From CAVQHY01 sp963712465 (lineage in GTDB: Bacteria > Actinomycetota > Thermoleophilia > Gaiellales > Gaiellaceae), in assembly GCA_963712465.1 (NCBI GenBank), contig CAVQHY010000006.1, forward strand, positions 682,001 through 746,000: a DNA stretch of 64,000 nt. Reading direction: 5' to 3'. Both the position numbers and the translations under genes were made by a program. The notes below the pieces were generated by a model, which did not search any database, was not told the DNA's origin, and saw nothing but the letters and a program-made list of their open reading frames with translations. Position 1 is the stretch's first letter; the number at the start of each line of letters is the position of its first letter. This document shows positions 43,034 to 50,830 of the stretch, one piece after another.

Positions 43034-43960
43034 ATGTCGAAGAAACTCGTAGCCCTAGCCGCTCTCAGCGTCCTTGCCGCCCTGGCGATCACAGCAGCCG
43101 GCTGCACGGGCGGCCGCGAAGACTCGGCCTCGCCTCCGACGGCGACAGCCGGAAGCACCGCGGACGGCGCCGCCGGCCAAGCGGTCGCCGTCGAAACGGC
43201 CGGAGAGCCGGAGGCCGCTCCGGTCGCCGCCGACGCCTCGTCGCTTCCTGCCGTCGGCCCGAAGGTGATCCAGACGTCGTCGCTTCGCCTCGTCGTGCCC
43301 CGCGGCCGCTTCGACGAGGCGATCGGGCGGGCGCGGACGATCGCGGCCGGGCTCGGCGGCTTCGTCGCCAGCTCGAGCGCGACGCAGGGAGGCGAGGGCC
43401 GGCTCGTTCGAGGCACGCTGGTCGTGCGCGTGCCGGGCGAGCGCTACGCGGACGCGATGACACAACTCTCGCGGCTCGGCAAGGTCGAGGGTCGGGAGGA
43501 GAGCGGTCAGGACGTCTCGGCGCAGTTCGTCGATCTCGAAGCGAGGGCGCGCCATCTCGAGGCGGTCGAGCGCCAGCTCCTCGAGCTGCTGAGCCGCGCC
43601 GAGACCGTGCCGGCGGCTCTGGAGGTTCAATCTCAGCTCAACGGCGTCCAGCTCGAGCTCGAGCAGGTGCGCGGGCAGTTGCGGTACCTCGACGACGGGG
43701 TGTCGTTCGCGACGATCTCCCTCGACGTGCGCGAGCAGCCCGTCGCCACCGTAGCCGGCAAGGACGACGGCGACAGCTGGGGAATCGTCGAGGCCTGGAG
43801 CGATGCCGGACGGGGTTTCGTGCATGTGGCCTCGGGGATGTTCGTCGGGCTCGCGACGGCCGCGCCGGTGCTGCTCCTGGTCGCGGCGGCGCTGATCGGG
43901 GTCCGGCTCGCCTGGCGGTTCCGCCGCCGGGCGTCGACGCCCGCCGAGCGCACGAGCTGA
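43034..43960 (+). CDS. DUF4349 lipoprotein
   Basis: 308 residues from ATG 43034, preceded by GAGGAGG. The lipobox LAITAAGC predicts cleavage before Cys24 and lipid anchoring. An Ala/Glu/Thr-rich linker follows. The DUF4349 core spans about residues 75-235, with VPRGRFDEAIGRARTIAAGLGG and an internal coiled-coil. A hydrophobic segment (GLATAAPVLLLVAAALIGV) and basic tail lie at the C-terminus. Function of the family is unknown. Confidence 0.9.
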   Translation: MSKKLVALAALSVLAALAITAAGCTGGREDSASPPTATAGSTADGAAGQAVAVETAGEPEAAPVAADASSLPAVGPKVIQTSSLRLVVPRGRFDEAIGRARTIAAGLGGFVASSSATQGGEGRLVRGTLVVRVPGERYADAMTQLSRLGKVEGREESGQDVSAQFVDLEARARHLEAVERQLLELLSRAETVPAALEVQSQLNGVQLELEQVRGQLRYLDDGVSFATISLDVREQPVATVAGKDDGDSWGIVEAWSDAGRGFVHVASGMFVGLATAAPVLLLVAAALIGVRLAWRFRRRASTPAERTS

Positions 43961-43962
43961 GC

Positions 43963-43968
43963 TATCGT
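43963..43968 (+). promoter_or_regulatory. -10 hexamer of the coiled-coil gene (leaderless)
   Basis: TATCGT ends 6 bp before the ATG at 43975, without room for a ribosome binding site. Confidence 0.45.
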
Positions 43969-43974
43969 GCCCGC

Positions 43975-44253
43975 ATGGCGACCCCGGAGAAGGGTACGGC
44001 GGAGCCGGAGCCGGGACTCGTCTCCCGACTCGCGGGCAAGGGCGAGGAGGCCGTGCACAAGGTGGCGGGCGAGGCCGCGAAGCAACCCCTCGTGGGCGAG
44101 ACGATCGAGCGGCTCGAGCAGCTCTCCCGAAGCGTGTTCGACAGGCTGGGCATCCCACCCGCGGACGAGGTCGACAAGCTGCGCAAGCAGGTCGCGCGGC
44201 TCGAGCGTCGCCTGAAGAAGCTCGAGGCGGAGCAGAAGACCGCCCCCTCATAG
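43975..44253 (+). CDS. Small coiled-coil protein
   Basis: 92 residues from ATG 43975. The middle (VGETIERLEQLSRSVFDRLGIPP) and the C-terminal helix with Lys/Arg/Glu heptads (ADEVDKLRKQVARLERRLKKLE) resemble short phasin-like or PhaM-type helical proteins, but I cannot assign a family. It starts 14 bp after the DUF4349 stop. Confidence 0.6.
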   Translation: MATPEKGTAEPEPGLVSRLAGKGEEAVHKVAGEAAKQPLVGETIERLEQLSRSVFDRLGIPPADEVDKLRKQVARLERRLKKLEAEQKTAPS

Positions 44254-44284
44254 GGGCGGGGTCCGCAGCGCCCCTGGATGCCGA

Positions 44285-45208
44285 TCACGCGGCGGGCACG
44301 CGCAGCCTGATCGCCTTCGGGACGACCTCGAACGTCACCGGGGTCGTTCCGGGCTGCTCCCCGTCGAGCTCGATCGGAAGCGGCGCCGGCGCGTCGATCG
44401 TCACGCGCTTGCCTCGCAGGAGCTCGGCCTTCGGGTGGGGCAGGTGGGTGCCGCGGTAGATCTTCGGCAGGGTGACGACGAGATCCGTCTTCGTGATGTC
44501 GCCGATCGTGAGGACGTCGAACAGGCCGTCTGCCGGATCGGCTTCGGGGGTCATCTTCATCCCCCCGCCGAGGAAGCGGCAGTTGGCCACGATCACGTCG
44601 AGCATCGTGCCTTCGCGCCGCTCGCCGTCGACGTCGACCCTCACCTCGGAGTTCGTCCAGCCCGCGAAGACCGCCAGCGTCGCCCAGAGGAAGCTGGCCT
44701 TGCCGCCGAGAGCCTTCGAGCTGCCGTTGGCGCGCTTCGCGACGGCGCCGCTCATACCAGCGCTCGCGACGTTCGCGAACCACGCCTCGCCGCGCGTTCC
44801 GTCCCAGCGGGTGTAGTCGGCTCGGCCGACGTCGATCTCCCGGACGCGACCGCTGCGTGCCGTTCGGATCGCTTCGTCCACTCGTGTCCGGATGCGGAAC
44901 GTGCGGACGAAGTCGGTTCCCGTGCCGCGGGGGATGACCGCGAGCTCCGGGCGGCGAGCCGGCTCGACGCGGAGGAGCCCGCTCACGGCCTCGTTGACCG
45001 TCCCGTCGCCGCCGACCGCAACGACGAGCGTGGCACCATCGTCCGCTGCCTGCACCGCGAGCTCGGCGATCTGGCCCGGGCGCTCGCTGAACAGCGTCTC
45101 GCCGACAAGCCCGGCCTCCGCCGCCCGGTGTGCGATCTCCGGCCAGCGGCGGCGCGTCGACCCGTTCGCCGAGGCGGGGTTGACGAGGAACACGACGCCC
45201 GGGGCCAC
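44285..45208 (-). CDS. Diacylglycerol/lipid kinase family protein
   Basis: 307 residues from GTG 45208. The DAGK catalytic motif GGDGTVNEAVSGLL is present, preceded by FLVNPASANG and followed by IPRGTGTDFVRTF. This matches the YegS/BmrU/DgkB lipid kinase group. It starts one base after the stop of the purine phosphorylase gene on the same strand, so the two are likely co-transcribed. Confidence 0.92.
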   Translation of the reverse strand: MAPGVVFLVNPASANGSTRRRWPEIAHRAAEAGLVGETLFSERPGQIAELAVQAADDGATLVVAVGGDGTVNEAVSGLLRVEPARRPELAVIPRGTGTDFVRTFRIRTRVDEAIRTARSGRVREIDVGRADYTRWDGTRGEAWFANVASAGMSGAVAKRANGSSKALGGKASFLWATLAVFAGWTNSEVRVDVDGERREGTMLDVIVANCRFLGGGMKMTPEADPADGLFDVLTIGDITKTDLVVTLPKIYRGTHLPHPKAELLRGKRVTIDAPAPLPIELDGEQPGTTPVTFEVVPKAIRLRVPAA

Positions 45209-45922
45209 CTACTTCGACGGCGTCAGCGTCGCGAGCGCGAGCTCGGTCATGGAGTCGACGGCGGCGCGAAGCTCCTCGTCCGAGATCCGCACGAATTCCG
45301 CCTCGACGACGATGTCGCTGACGGTCAGAAGGCACCCGGTCTGCACCTTGCGAAGCGCGCCGATCGTGAACAGGACGGCCGCCTCCATCTCGACGGCGAG
45401 GATGCCGCGGTCGGACCAGCGCTGCGCCCGCCCGGTGTCGGGGTCGTAGAAGACGTCGTTGGAGACCACCGGCCCGACGCGCACGGGGACACCGAGGTGC
45501 TTCGCGGTGTGCACGGCCCCGTGGACGAGCTCCCAGTCGGCCGTCGGAGCGTGCATCTCGCCGGCCGTATACGTGAACATCGTCTTGTCGGAGGGCGTCG
45601 CCGAGATCGCGACGACGAGATCTCCCAGGGCGAGGTCGGGCTGGAGGCCGCCGCACGTGCCGATGCGCAGGAGCCTGCGGACGCCGAGCTGCACGAGCTC
45701 CTCGACGACGATCGCGGCGGACGGGCAGCCCATCCCGGTTGCCTGCACGGAGACCGGCTGGCCGTGGTACGTCCCGGTGTATCCGAGCATGCCGCGCTCG
45801 GCGTTCGTCTGGCGGACGTCGGAAAGGAAGGTCTCGGCTACGTACTTCGCACGCAGGGGGTCACCGGGAACCAGACAGGCCTCCGCGTAGTCCCCGGGCT
45901 CCGCACGAACGTGGATCGGCAC
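45209..45922 (-). CDS. deoD: Purine nucleoside phosphorylase, DeoD type
   Basis: Splits purine nucleosides with phosphate. From GTG 45922 it has 237 residues starting MPIHVRAEPGDYAEACLVPG, the classic N-terminus. The phosphate-site LVPGDPLRAKYVAE, the GTCGGL block and the nucleoside-site VEMEAAVLF and TVSDIV are present. I prefer 45922 over upstream starts because TAAGGT ends 7 bp before it. The dgk-like gene follows directly. Confidence 0.93.
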   Translation of the reverse strand: MPIHVRAEPGDYAEACLVPGDPLRAKYVAETFLSDVRQTNAERGMLGYTGTYHGQPVSVQATGMGCPSAAIVVEELVQLGVRRLLRIGTCGGLQPDLALGDLVVAISATPSDKTMFTYTAGEMHAPTADWELVHGAVHTAKHLGVPVRVGPVVSNDVFYDPDTGRAQRWSDRGILAVEMEAAVLFTIGALRKVQTGCLLTVSDIVVEAEFVRISDEELRAAVDSMTELALATLTPSK

Positions 45923-45929
45923 GGCGGGC

Positions 45930-45939
45930 ACCTTACACT
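45930..45939. promoter_or_regulatory. Overlapping divergent -10 hexamers
   Basis: ACCTTACACT holds TAAGGT on the minus strand (45935-45930), 7 bp before the deoD GTG. It also holds TACACT on the plus strand (45934-45939), 11 bp before the GNAT ATG. The two hexamers share 2 bp. Confidence 0.45.
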
Positions 45940-45950
45940 CCTCGCTGTCC

Positions 45951-46736
45951 ATGGCTCGGCTCGTCAAGCGGCCTCATCAGGCGGACATCCTCGCCTTCTG
46001 CGCCGAGGATCCGATCGAGCGCGTCTTCCTCGAGGACGTCGCACGGCGTGGCCTCGGGCGCTTTTCGGCGCTTCGCGAGGACGGCCGTCTGATTGCCCTG
46101 TGCCATTCCGGGGCAAACCTCGTTCCGTCCGGATCCGGGACGCTCGCTTTCGCCGACGTCGCGCTCCGCTCGCGGCCGCGCATGATCGTCGGCGAGGAGG
46201 GAGCCGTCACCGATCTCTGGAACGCGATCCGCCGGGGCCTTCCTGACCCGCTCGACGACCGGCCTGGCCAGCCGGTCTACGTCAGCGACACACCTCCGCC
46301 CCCGGCGGGGAGCGGGTTGCGTCCGGCCAGACTCGCCGATCTCGAGGCCCTCGTCCCCGCCTGCGCCGCCGCCTACCTCGAGGAGGTCGGGATCGACGCT
46401 CACAAGCGCGACCCTGCGCTGTCCGAATGGCGGACGAGGGCGCAGATCGAGGCCGGACGGAGCTGGATCTGGACGGAGCGGGGGAGGATCCTCTTCAAGG
46501 CTGAGGCGTCCGCCTGGACCGACCACGCGGTCCAGCTCCAGCAGGTCTGGGTCGAGCCCGGCCTTCGGGGCAAGGGCTACGCGAAGAAGGCGCTCGCCGA
46601 CCTCCTGGGCCTCCTGCTCGTCGAGACGCCGTCCGTCTGTCTGTTCGTGCGACCGGAGAACGAGCCCGCGATCGGCCTCTACGAGTCGCTCGGCATGCGC
46701 CGGACGATCAGCTATCGCTCGCTCATCTTCGACTGA
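45951..46736 (+). CDS. DUF4081 plus GNAT acetyltransferase
   Basis: 261 residues from ATG 45951. The N-terminal half (ERVFLEDVARRGLG, FADVALRSRPRMIVGEE) resembles the DUF4081 domain found in actinobacterial GNAT proteins. The C-terminal half is a GNAT domain with the acetyl-CoA loop VWVEPGLRGKGYAKKAL and the FVRPENEPAIGLYESLGM motif. The substrate is unknown. Its 3' end overlaps the convergent ATPase by 14 bp. Confidence 0.9.
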   Translation: MARLVKRPHQADILAFCAEDPIERVFLEDVARRGLGRFSALREDGRLIALCHSGANLVPSGSGTLAFADVALRSRPRMIVGEEGAVTDLWNAIRRGLPDPLDDRPGQPVYVSDTPPPPAGSGLRPARLADLEALVPACAAAYLEEVGIDAHKRDPALSEWRTRAQIEAGRSWIWTERGRILFKAEASAWTDHAVQLQQVWVEPGLRGKGYAKKALADLLGLLLVETPSVCLFVRPENEPAIGLYESLGMRRTISYRSLIFD

Positions 46737-49083
46737 ACGGGCCGACGGAGGGCCGGATTCCCTCGAGCGTTCCCACGGCGACGGCAACCGCCGTCCCGAG
46801 CGCGGTCATCGCCAGCACCTCGCCGGTCGGCGCGACGACCTGGAAGATCTCGCGCATGAAGGGAAGGAGCAGGGCGAGCACGTACAGCACGAGCAGCGAG
46901 GCGCACATCCCTCCCACCCAGCGGGCGCGTCGACCGCTTGTCGCTTCGAGCGCGAAGATCACCCAGAGAAAGGCTGCCACGAACACGCTCACCGACACCG
47001 TGCGCGCCTCCTCGACGGGAAGGTCGAGCGCGAGGTACGCGAGCAGGTAGCCGGCCACGACGCCGAGTCCCACGGCCACCGCGGCGGGGGCGGCGAAGCG
47101 CATCACGCTCCGTACGTAGTTGGTCATCTCCCAGGGGCCCGAGCTCGGAGCGAGCGCGAGGACGAAAGGAGGAACGCCCGTGACGAAGAATGAGGCGAGA
47201 CTGAGGTGCCGGGGCAGGAACGGGTACGGCACCGGCCACAGACCCAAGGCGAGGACGATGAAGGCTCCGAACAGGCACTTGGTCACGTAGAGCTTCGAGA
47301 CACGCTGCATGTTTCGGAGGATCTGGCGACCCTCCGCGACCATGCGCGGCACGGCGGCGAAGTCGCCTTCGACGAGGACGAGGTCGGATACCGTGCGCGC
47401 CATCTGTGCGCCGCTTCCCTGGGCGATCGCAACGCGCGAGGCCTTGAGCGCCGGGACGTCGTTGACCCCGTCGCCGATCATCGCGACGTAACGCCCGTCG
47501 TTTGCCAACGCCTCGACGATCCTCCGCTTTCCCTCCGGCGAGATGCGCCCCACGACCGCCGTACGGCGAAGGAGCTCCTCGAGGTCGAGCTCCGAGTCGG
47601 GGAGCTCGCGACCGTCGACCGGGGCGCCCCCCGACGGGATTCCCGCGTCGGCGGCGATCGCCGCCACCGTCGACGGCGCGTCGCCCGAGATCACCTTGAG
47701 CTCGATCTCCTCGCGGTGGAAGAACGCGACGGTCTCGCGGGTCGACGGGCGTAGCTCCTCCGCCAGGGTGGCGAGCCCGAGCAGCTCGAGATCCGGCGGC
47801 GGCCCCTCCACGGGCTCGATCCCGACGATCGGCGCGTGCGTAGTCGCGAGCGCCACCACGCGGCGCCCGCTGGAGGCTTCCTCCCGAGCGCGATCGCCGA
47901 GCGGGCCGAGCGGAAAGAGCTCGGGCGCGCCGAGGACGAGCGTCGTATCGCCCAGGCTCGCCGCGCTCCACTTCCAGCGCGAGGAGAACGGGACGACTCC
48001 GTCAGGGCGCTCCGGCTCGGCCGGAAACGCCGTGCCGATCGCGGTGAGCGTGGCGTTCCGGACGTCCGCGCTCGCTGCGTAGCGGCCGAACGCCCGGCCG
48101 AGCGTCGCCTCCGTCTCGCTCGCGGCCGGAAGGAGCGCGACGACGCGGAGCTTCGACTCGGTGAGGGTTCCCGTCTTGTCGGTGCAGACGAGGTCGGCGG
48201 ACGCGAGCGACTCGACCGCGTTCAGCTGCTGGACGAGAGCCCCGTGCCGTGACATCCGGATCGCTCCGGTCACGTACACGATGCTCGACAGCAGAATGAG
48301 CCCCTCGGGCACCAGGCTGATCCCGGCCGCAACGACCGTCGGCAGCGCGGCGTCGAAGGGCGTGTCCCGGATCCAGAGAGAGAGCGAGAGAATCAGCCCC
48401 AGAGGAATCGCAAGAAGCACGAGCCCCCCGACGAGCCGACCAAGGCCCTGCTGGAAGGGCGAGCTCGGCTGGCGGAAGGATCGCGCCTGCCCCGCGATCG
48501 CCTCCGCGTAGCTTTCCGCCCCGACCGCGGCGACTGCGTAGAGGGCCGTCCCCTCGACGGCGAAGGAGCCGGACAGCACGTCGTCGCCCGCCTCCCTGCG
48601 CACAGGCTCCGATTCGCCGGTCAGCATCGACTCGTCGAGGCGCAGCGCGTCGGCCTCTTCGAGCATCCCGTCCGCCACGACCTGATCGCCGGGCTGGAGC
48701 GCGACGAGATCGCCCTCGACCACGTCCTCGACGCCGACCAGCCGCCGGGCTCCCTCGCGGACGACCCTGGCCTCCGGCCGCACCAGGGCCGCGAGCCGCT
48801 CGAGCGCCTTCTTCGCCCGGATCTCCTGGGTGGAGCCGATGATCACGTTCGCCGCGACGATTCCGAGAAAGAGGGCGTCGGCGACCTCGCCGAGCACGAT
48901 CGTGATCACGCCCAGGACGGTCAGCACGAGGTTCGGGAGGTTCAGGAGGTTGCCGCTAACGATCGAGAGGTACGAGCGTCCTGCGGACGGCTTCGACGGT
49001 CGTCCGCGCGCGACGAGGCGTCGCCGCGCCTCCTCCTCCGAGAGGCCGCGAGGCGCGGTGCGCGCGAGCTTGGAGTCATTCAC
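46723..49083 (-). CDS. P-type cation ATPase (CtpE-like)
   Basis: 786 residues from GTG 49083. All P-type motifs are present: MLTGESEP, the phosphorylation site VCTDKTGTLTE, KVISGDAPSTV and MIGDGVNDVPALK. About ten membrane segments are seen and no N-terminal heavy-metal-binding domain. The overall layout resembles mycobacterial CtpE, a calcium transporter, but the ion cannot be fixed from sequence. A TTGACA at 49122-49117 on the minus strand could be its -35 element. Longer reading from the TTG there is possible but less likely. Confidence 0.92.
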   Translation of the reverse strand: MNDSKLARTAPRGLSEEEARRRLVARGRPSKPSAGRSYLSIVSGNLLNLPNLVLTVLGVITIVLGEVADALFLGIVAANVIIGSTQEIRAKKALERLAALVRPEARVVREGARRLVGVEDVVEGDLVALQPGDQVVADGMLEEADALRLDESMLTGESEPVRREAGDDVLSGSFAVEGTALYAVAAVGAESYAEAIAGQARSFRQPSSPFQQGLGRLVGGLVLLAIPLGLILSLSLWIRDTPFDAALPTVVAAGISLVPEGLILLSSIVYVTGAIRMSRHGALVQQLNAVESLASADLVCTDKTGTLTESKLRVVALLPAASETEATLGRAFGRYAASADVRNATLTAIGTAFPAEPERPDGVVPFSSRWKWSAASLGDTTLVLGAPELFPLGPLGDRAREEASSGRRVVALATTHAPIVGIEPVEGPPPDLELLGLATLAEELRPSTRETVAFFHREEIELKVISGDAPSTVAAIAADAGIPSGGAPVDGRELPDSELDLEELLRRTAVVGRISPEGKRRIVEALANDGRYVAMIGDGVNDVPALKASRVAIAQGSGAQMARTVSDLVLVEGDFAAVPRMVAEGRQILRNMQRVSKLYVTKCLFGAFIVLALGLWPVPYPFLPRHLSLASFFVTGVPPFVLALAPSSGPWEMTNYVRSVMRFAAPAAVAVGLGVVAGYLLAYLALDLPVEEARTVSVSVFVAAFLWVIFALEATSGRRARWVGGMCASLLVLYVLALLLPFMREIFQVVAPTGEVLAMTALGTAVAVAVGTLEGIRPSVGPFSRR

Positions 49084-49174
49084 GATCGTGAAACCGTCAC
49101 GACCCTGGCATGGCCGTGTCAACTCGGATGTGGCCCGTTCGGCTTGCCCGGCGTCGGCCGCGCTGTAGGAGCCA

Positions 49175-49180
49175 TAGAAT
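49175..49180 (+). promoter_or_regulatory. -10 hexamer of tilS (leaderless)
   Basis: TAGAAT ends 6 bp before the tilS GTG at 49187. The hexamer differs from TATAAT at one base. Confidence 0.55.
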
Positions 49181-49186
49181 CGCGAG

Positions 49187-50194
49187 GTGGACGCGGTCGC
49201 GATCCGCGCTCGAATCGAGGGACACGTGCGTCGGCACGAGCTGGTCCCGCCCGGCGGCGAGATCGTCTGCCTCGTTTCGGGCGGGGCCGACTCGACGTGT
49301 CTCTGGCACGCGCTCGGCGAGCTCGGCTACCGCGTCGCCGCCCTCCATGTGAACCACGCCCTCCGCGGCGCCGAGTCGATCGAGGACGCGCGCTTCTGTC
49401 GCGAGAAGCTCGGGGCGGAGATCGTGGACGCGCCCGGCGACGGATGCTCGGAGGCCGAGCTCCGCGAGCTCCGGTACGCGATCGCCGCCGGCCGGCTTCG
49501 CGCGACCGGCCACACCGCGTCCGACCAGGTCGAGACGATCCTGTACAGGCTCGCGACGAGCGGCACGACGAGCGGGATCAGGGTGAGGCGCCTCGACGGA
49601 ATCGTCAGGCCTCTGCTTCCGGTCTGGCGGGAGGAGACCGAGGCGTACTGCCGGGCGGTGGGGCTTTCGTTCCGGCTCGACTCGTCGAACGCCGACACCG
49701 TCCGCGGGCTGATCAGACGCGAGCTCGTCCCGGTGCTGCGGCAGCTCCACCCGGCCGCCGAGCGCAACGTCCTCGCGGCGCTCGAGCGCGAGGATCGCCT
49801 GCCGCGGCCCGTGGAGCGTGCCCTCGCGGAGCTCCTGGATGCACCCGCGGGGGCGCGGCGAGTGGACCTCGGCGGCGGCCGGGTGGCCGTTCGCGAGTAC
49901 GAACGGGTCTGGCTCGAGAACGGCCCCGTCCGGCTGGAGGGCACTGTGCACTGGTGCGATTGGCGGTTAGAGTCGCGGGTCCCCGGTCTCTGGGTCCGGT
50001 CCTGGCGGGCGGGCGACCGCCTCGCCGCGAGAAAGCCGAAGAAGGTTCAGGATCTGTTCGTCGACGCCAAGGTGCCCCGCTCGGATCGTGAGACCTGGCC
50101 ACTGGTCGTGCGCGGAGACGAGGTCGTGGTCGTGCCCGGGATCGCTGCGGCGCCGGGCTGGGAGGACGTCGTGAAAGGAGAGAGGGCGCGATGA
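49187..50194 (+). CDS. tilS: tRNA(Ile)-lysidine synthetase
   Basis: Modifies C34 of tRNA-Ile(CAT) to lysidine. 335 residues from GTG 49187. The PP-loop VSGGADSTCLWH is intact, as are HVNHALRG, the RYAIAAG block and GHTASDQVETILYRL. The C-terminal part is shorter than in proteobacteria, as usual in actinobacteria. The TGA overlaps the ATG of hpt (ATGA). The tilS-hpt-ftsH-folate order is widespread. Confidence 0.95.
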   Translation: MDAVAIRARIEGHVRRHELVPPGGEIVCLVSGGADSTCLWHALGELGYRVAALHVNHALRGAESIEDARFCREKLGAEIVDAPGDGCSEAELRELRYAIAAGRLRATGHTASDQVETILYRLATSGTTSGIRVRRLDGIVRPLLPVWREETEAYCRAVGLSFRLDSSNADTVRGLIRRELVPVLRQLHPAAERNVLAALEREDRLPRPVERALAELLDAPAGARRVDLGGGRVAVREYERVWLENGPVRLEGTVHWCDWRLESRVPGLWVRSWRAGDRLAARKPKKVQDLFVDAKVPRSDRETWPLVVRGDEVVVVPGIAAAPGWEDVVKGERAR

Positions 50195-50754
50195 GCCAGG
50201 TGAACGAGCTGCACGCCGCTGTCGAGACCGTTCTCGTCGACGAGGCGGCACTGCAGGGGCGGATCGTGGAGCTCGGCGCGGAGGTTTGCGCCGACTACCG
50301 TGGCCGCGATCTCGTCCTCGTCGGCGTCCTCAAGGGCGCGATCTTCTTCATGGCCGACCTCATGCGCGCGATCGAGATCCCGTGCGAGGTGGATTTCATG
50401 GCCGTCTCGAGCTACGGCGCCGGGGTCGACTCGTCCGGCGTCGTGCGCATTCTCAAGGACCTCGACGTCTCGATCGAGGGGCGCGACGTGTTGGTGGTCG
50501 AGGACATCGTCGACTCGGGGCTGACCCTCTCCTACCTGCTCCGCACGCTCGAGGCGCGCGAGCCCTCCTCGATCGAGGTCTGCGCCCTGCTGACGAAGCC
50601 CGAGCGGCGCGAGAACGACGTGCACTGCCGCTACGTGGGCTTCGAGATTCCCAACCGGTTCGTGATCGGCTACGGGCTGGACTTCGCCGAACGCTACCGC
50701 AACCTTCCGTATGTCGGGGTGCTGCGCGACGAGCTGGCTCGCCAGGCCGAGTAG
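50191..50754 (+). CDS. hpt: Hypoxanthine phosphoribosyltransferase
   Basis: Purine salvage enzyme using PRPP. 187 residues from ATG 50191 overlapping the tilS stop. The PRPP-binding motif is VLVVEDIVDSGLTLSYL, and the substrate loop GVLKGAIFFMADL and the late GYGLDFAERYRNLPYVGVL are standard. It probably sits in an operon with tilS; ftsH has its own upstream TACCGT hexamer. Confidence 0.96.
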   Translation: MSQVNELHAAVETVLVDEAALQGRIVELGAEVCADYRGRDLVLVGVLKGAIFFMADLMRAIEIPCEVDFMAVSSYGAGVDSSGVVRILKDLDVSIEGRDVLVVEDIVDSGLTLSYLLRTLEAREPSSIEVCALLTKPERRENDVHCRYVGFEIPNRFVIGYGLDFAERYRNLPYVGVLRDELARQAE

Positions 50755-50830
50755 CGGGGCCCCGCCTAAAGCCGTGGCGAGCGGAAACCGAAGAACCTGG
50801 TGCTACCGTTAGTCCCGACAGGGGTATGTC

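Noticed and set aside
42873..43974. A 460-codon plus-strand frame ending in the 92-residue coiled-coil protein
   Set aside because: The upstream part overlaps the thioesterase and DUF4349 genes in another frame and is Arg-rich. The -10 hexamer and normal composition support the start at 43975.
44253..44284. Bidirectional terminator between the coiled-coil gene and the lipid kinase gene
   Set aside because: A GGGGCG/CGCCCC pairing is present, but the stem is short, the loop is long and neither side has a T-run.
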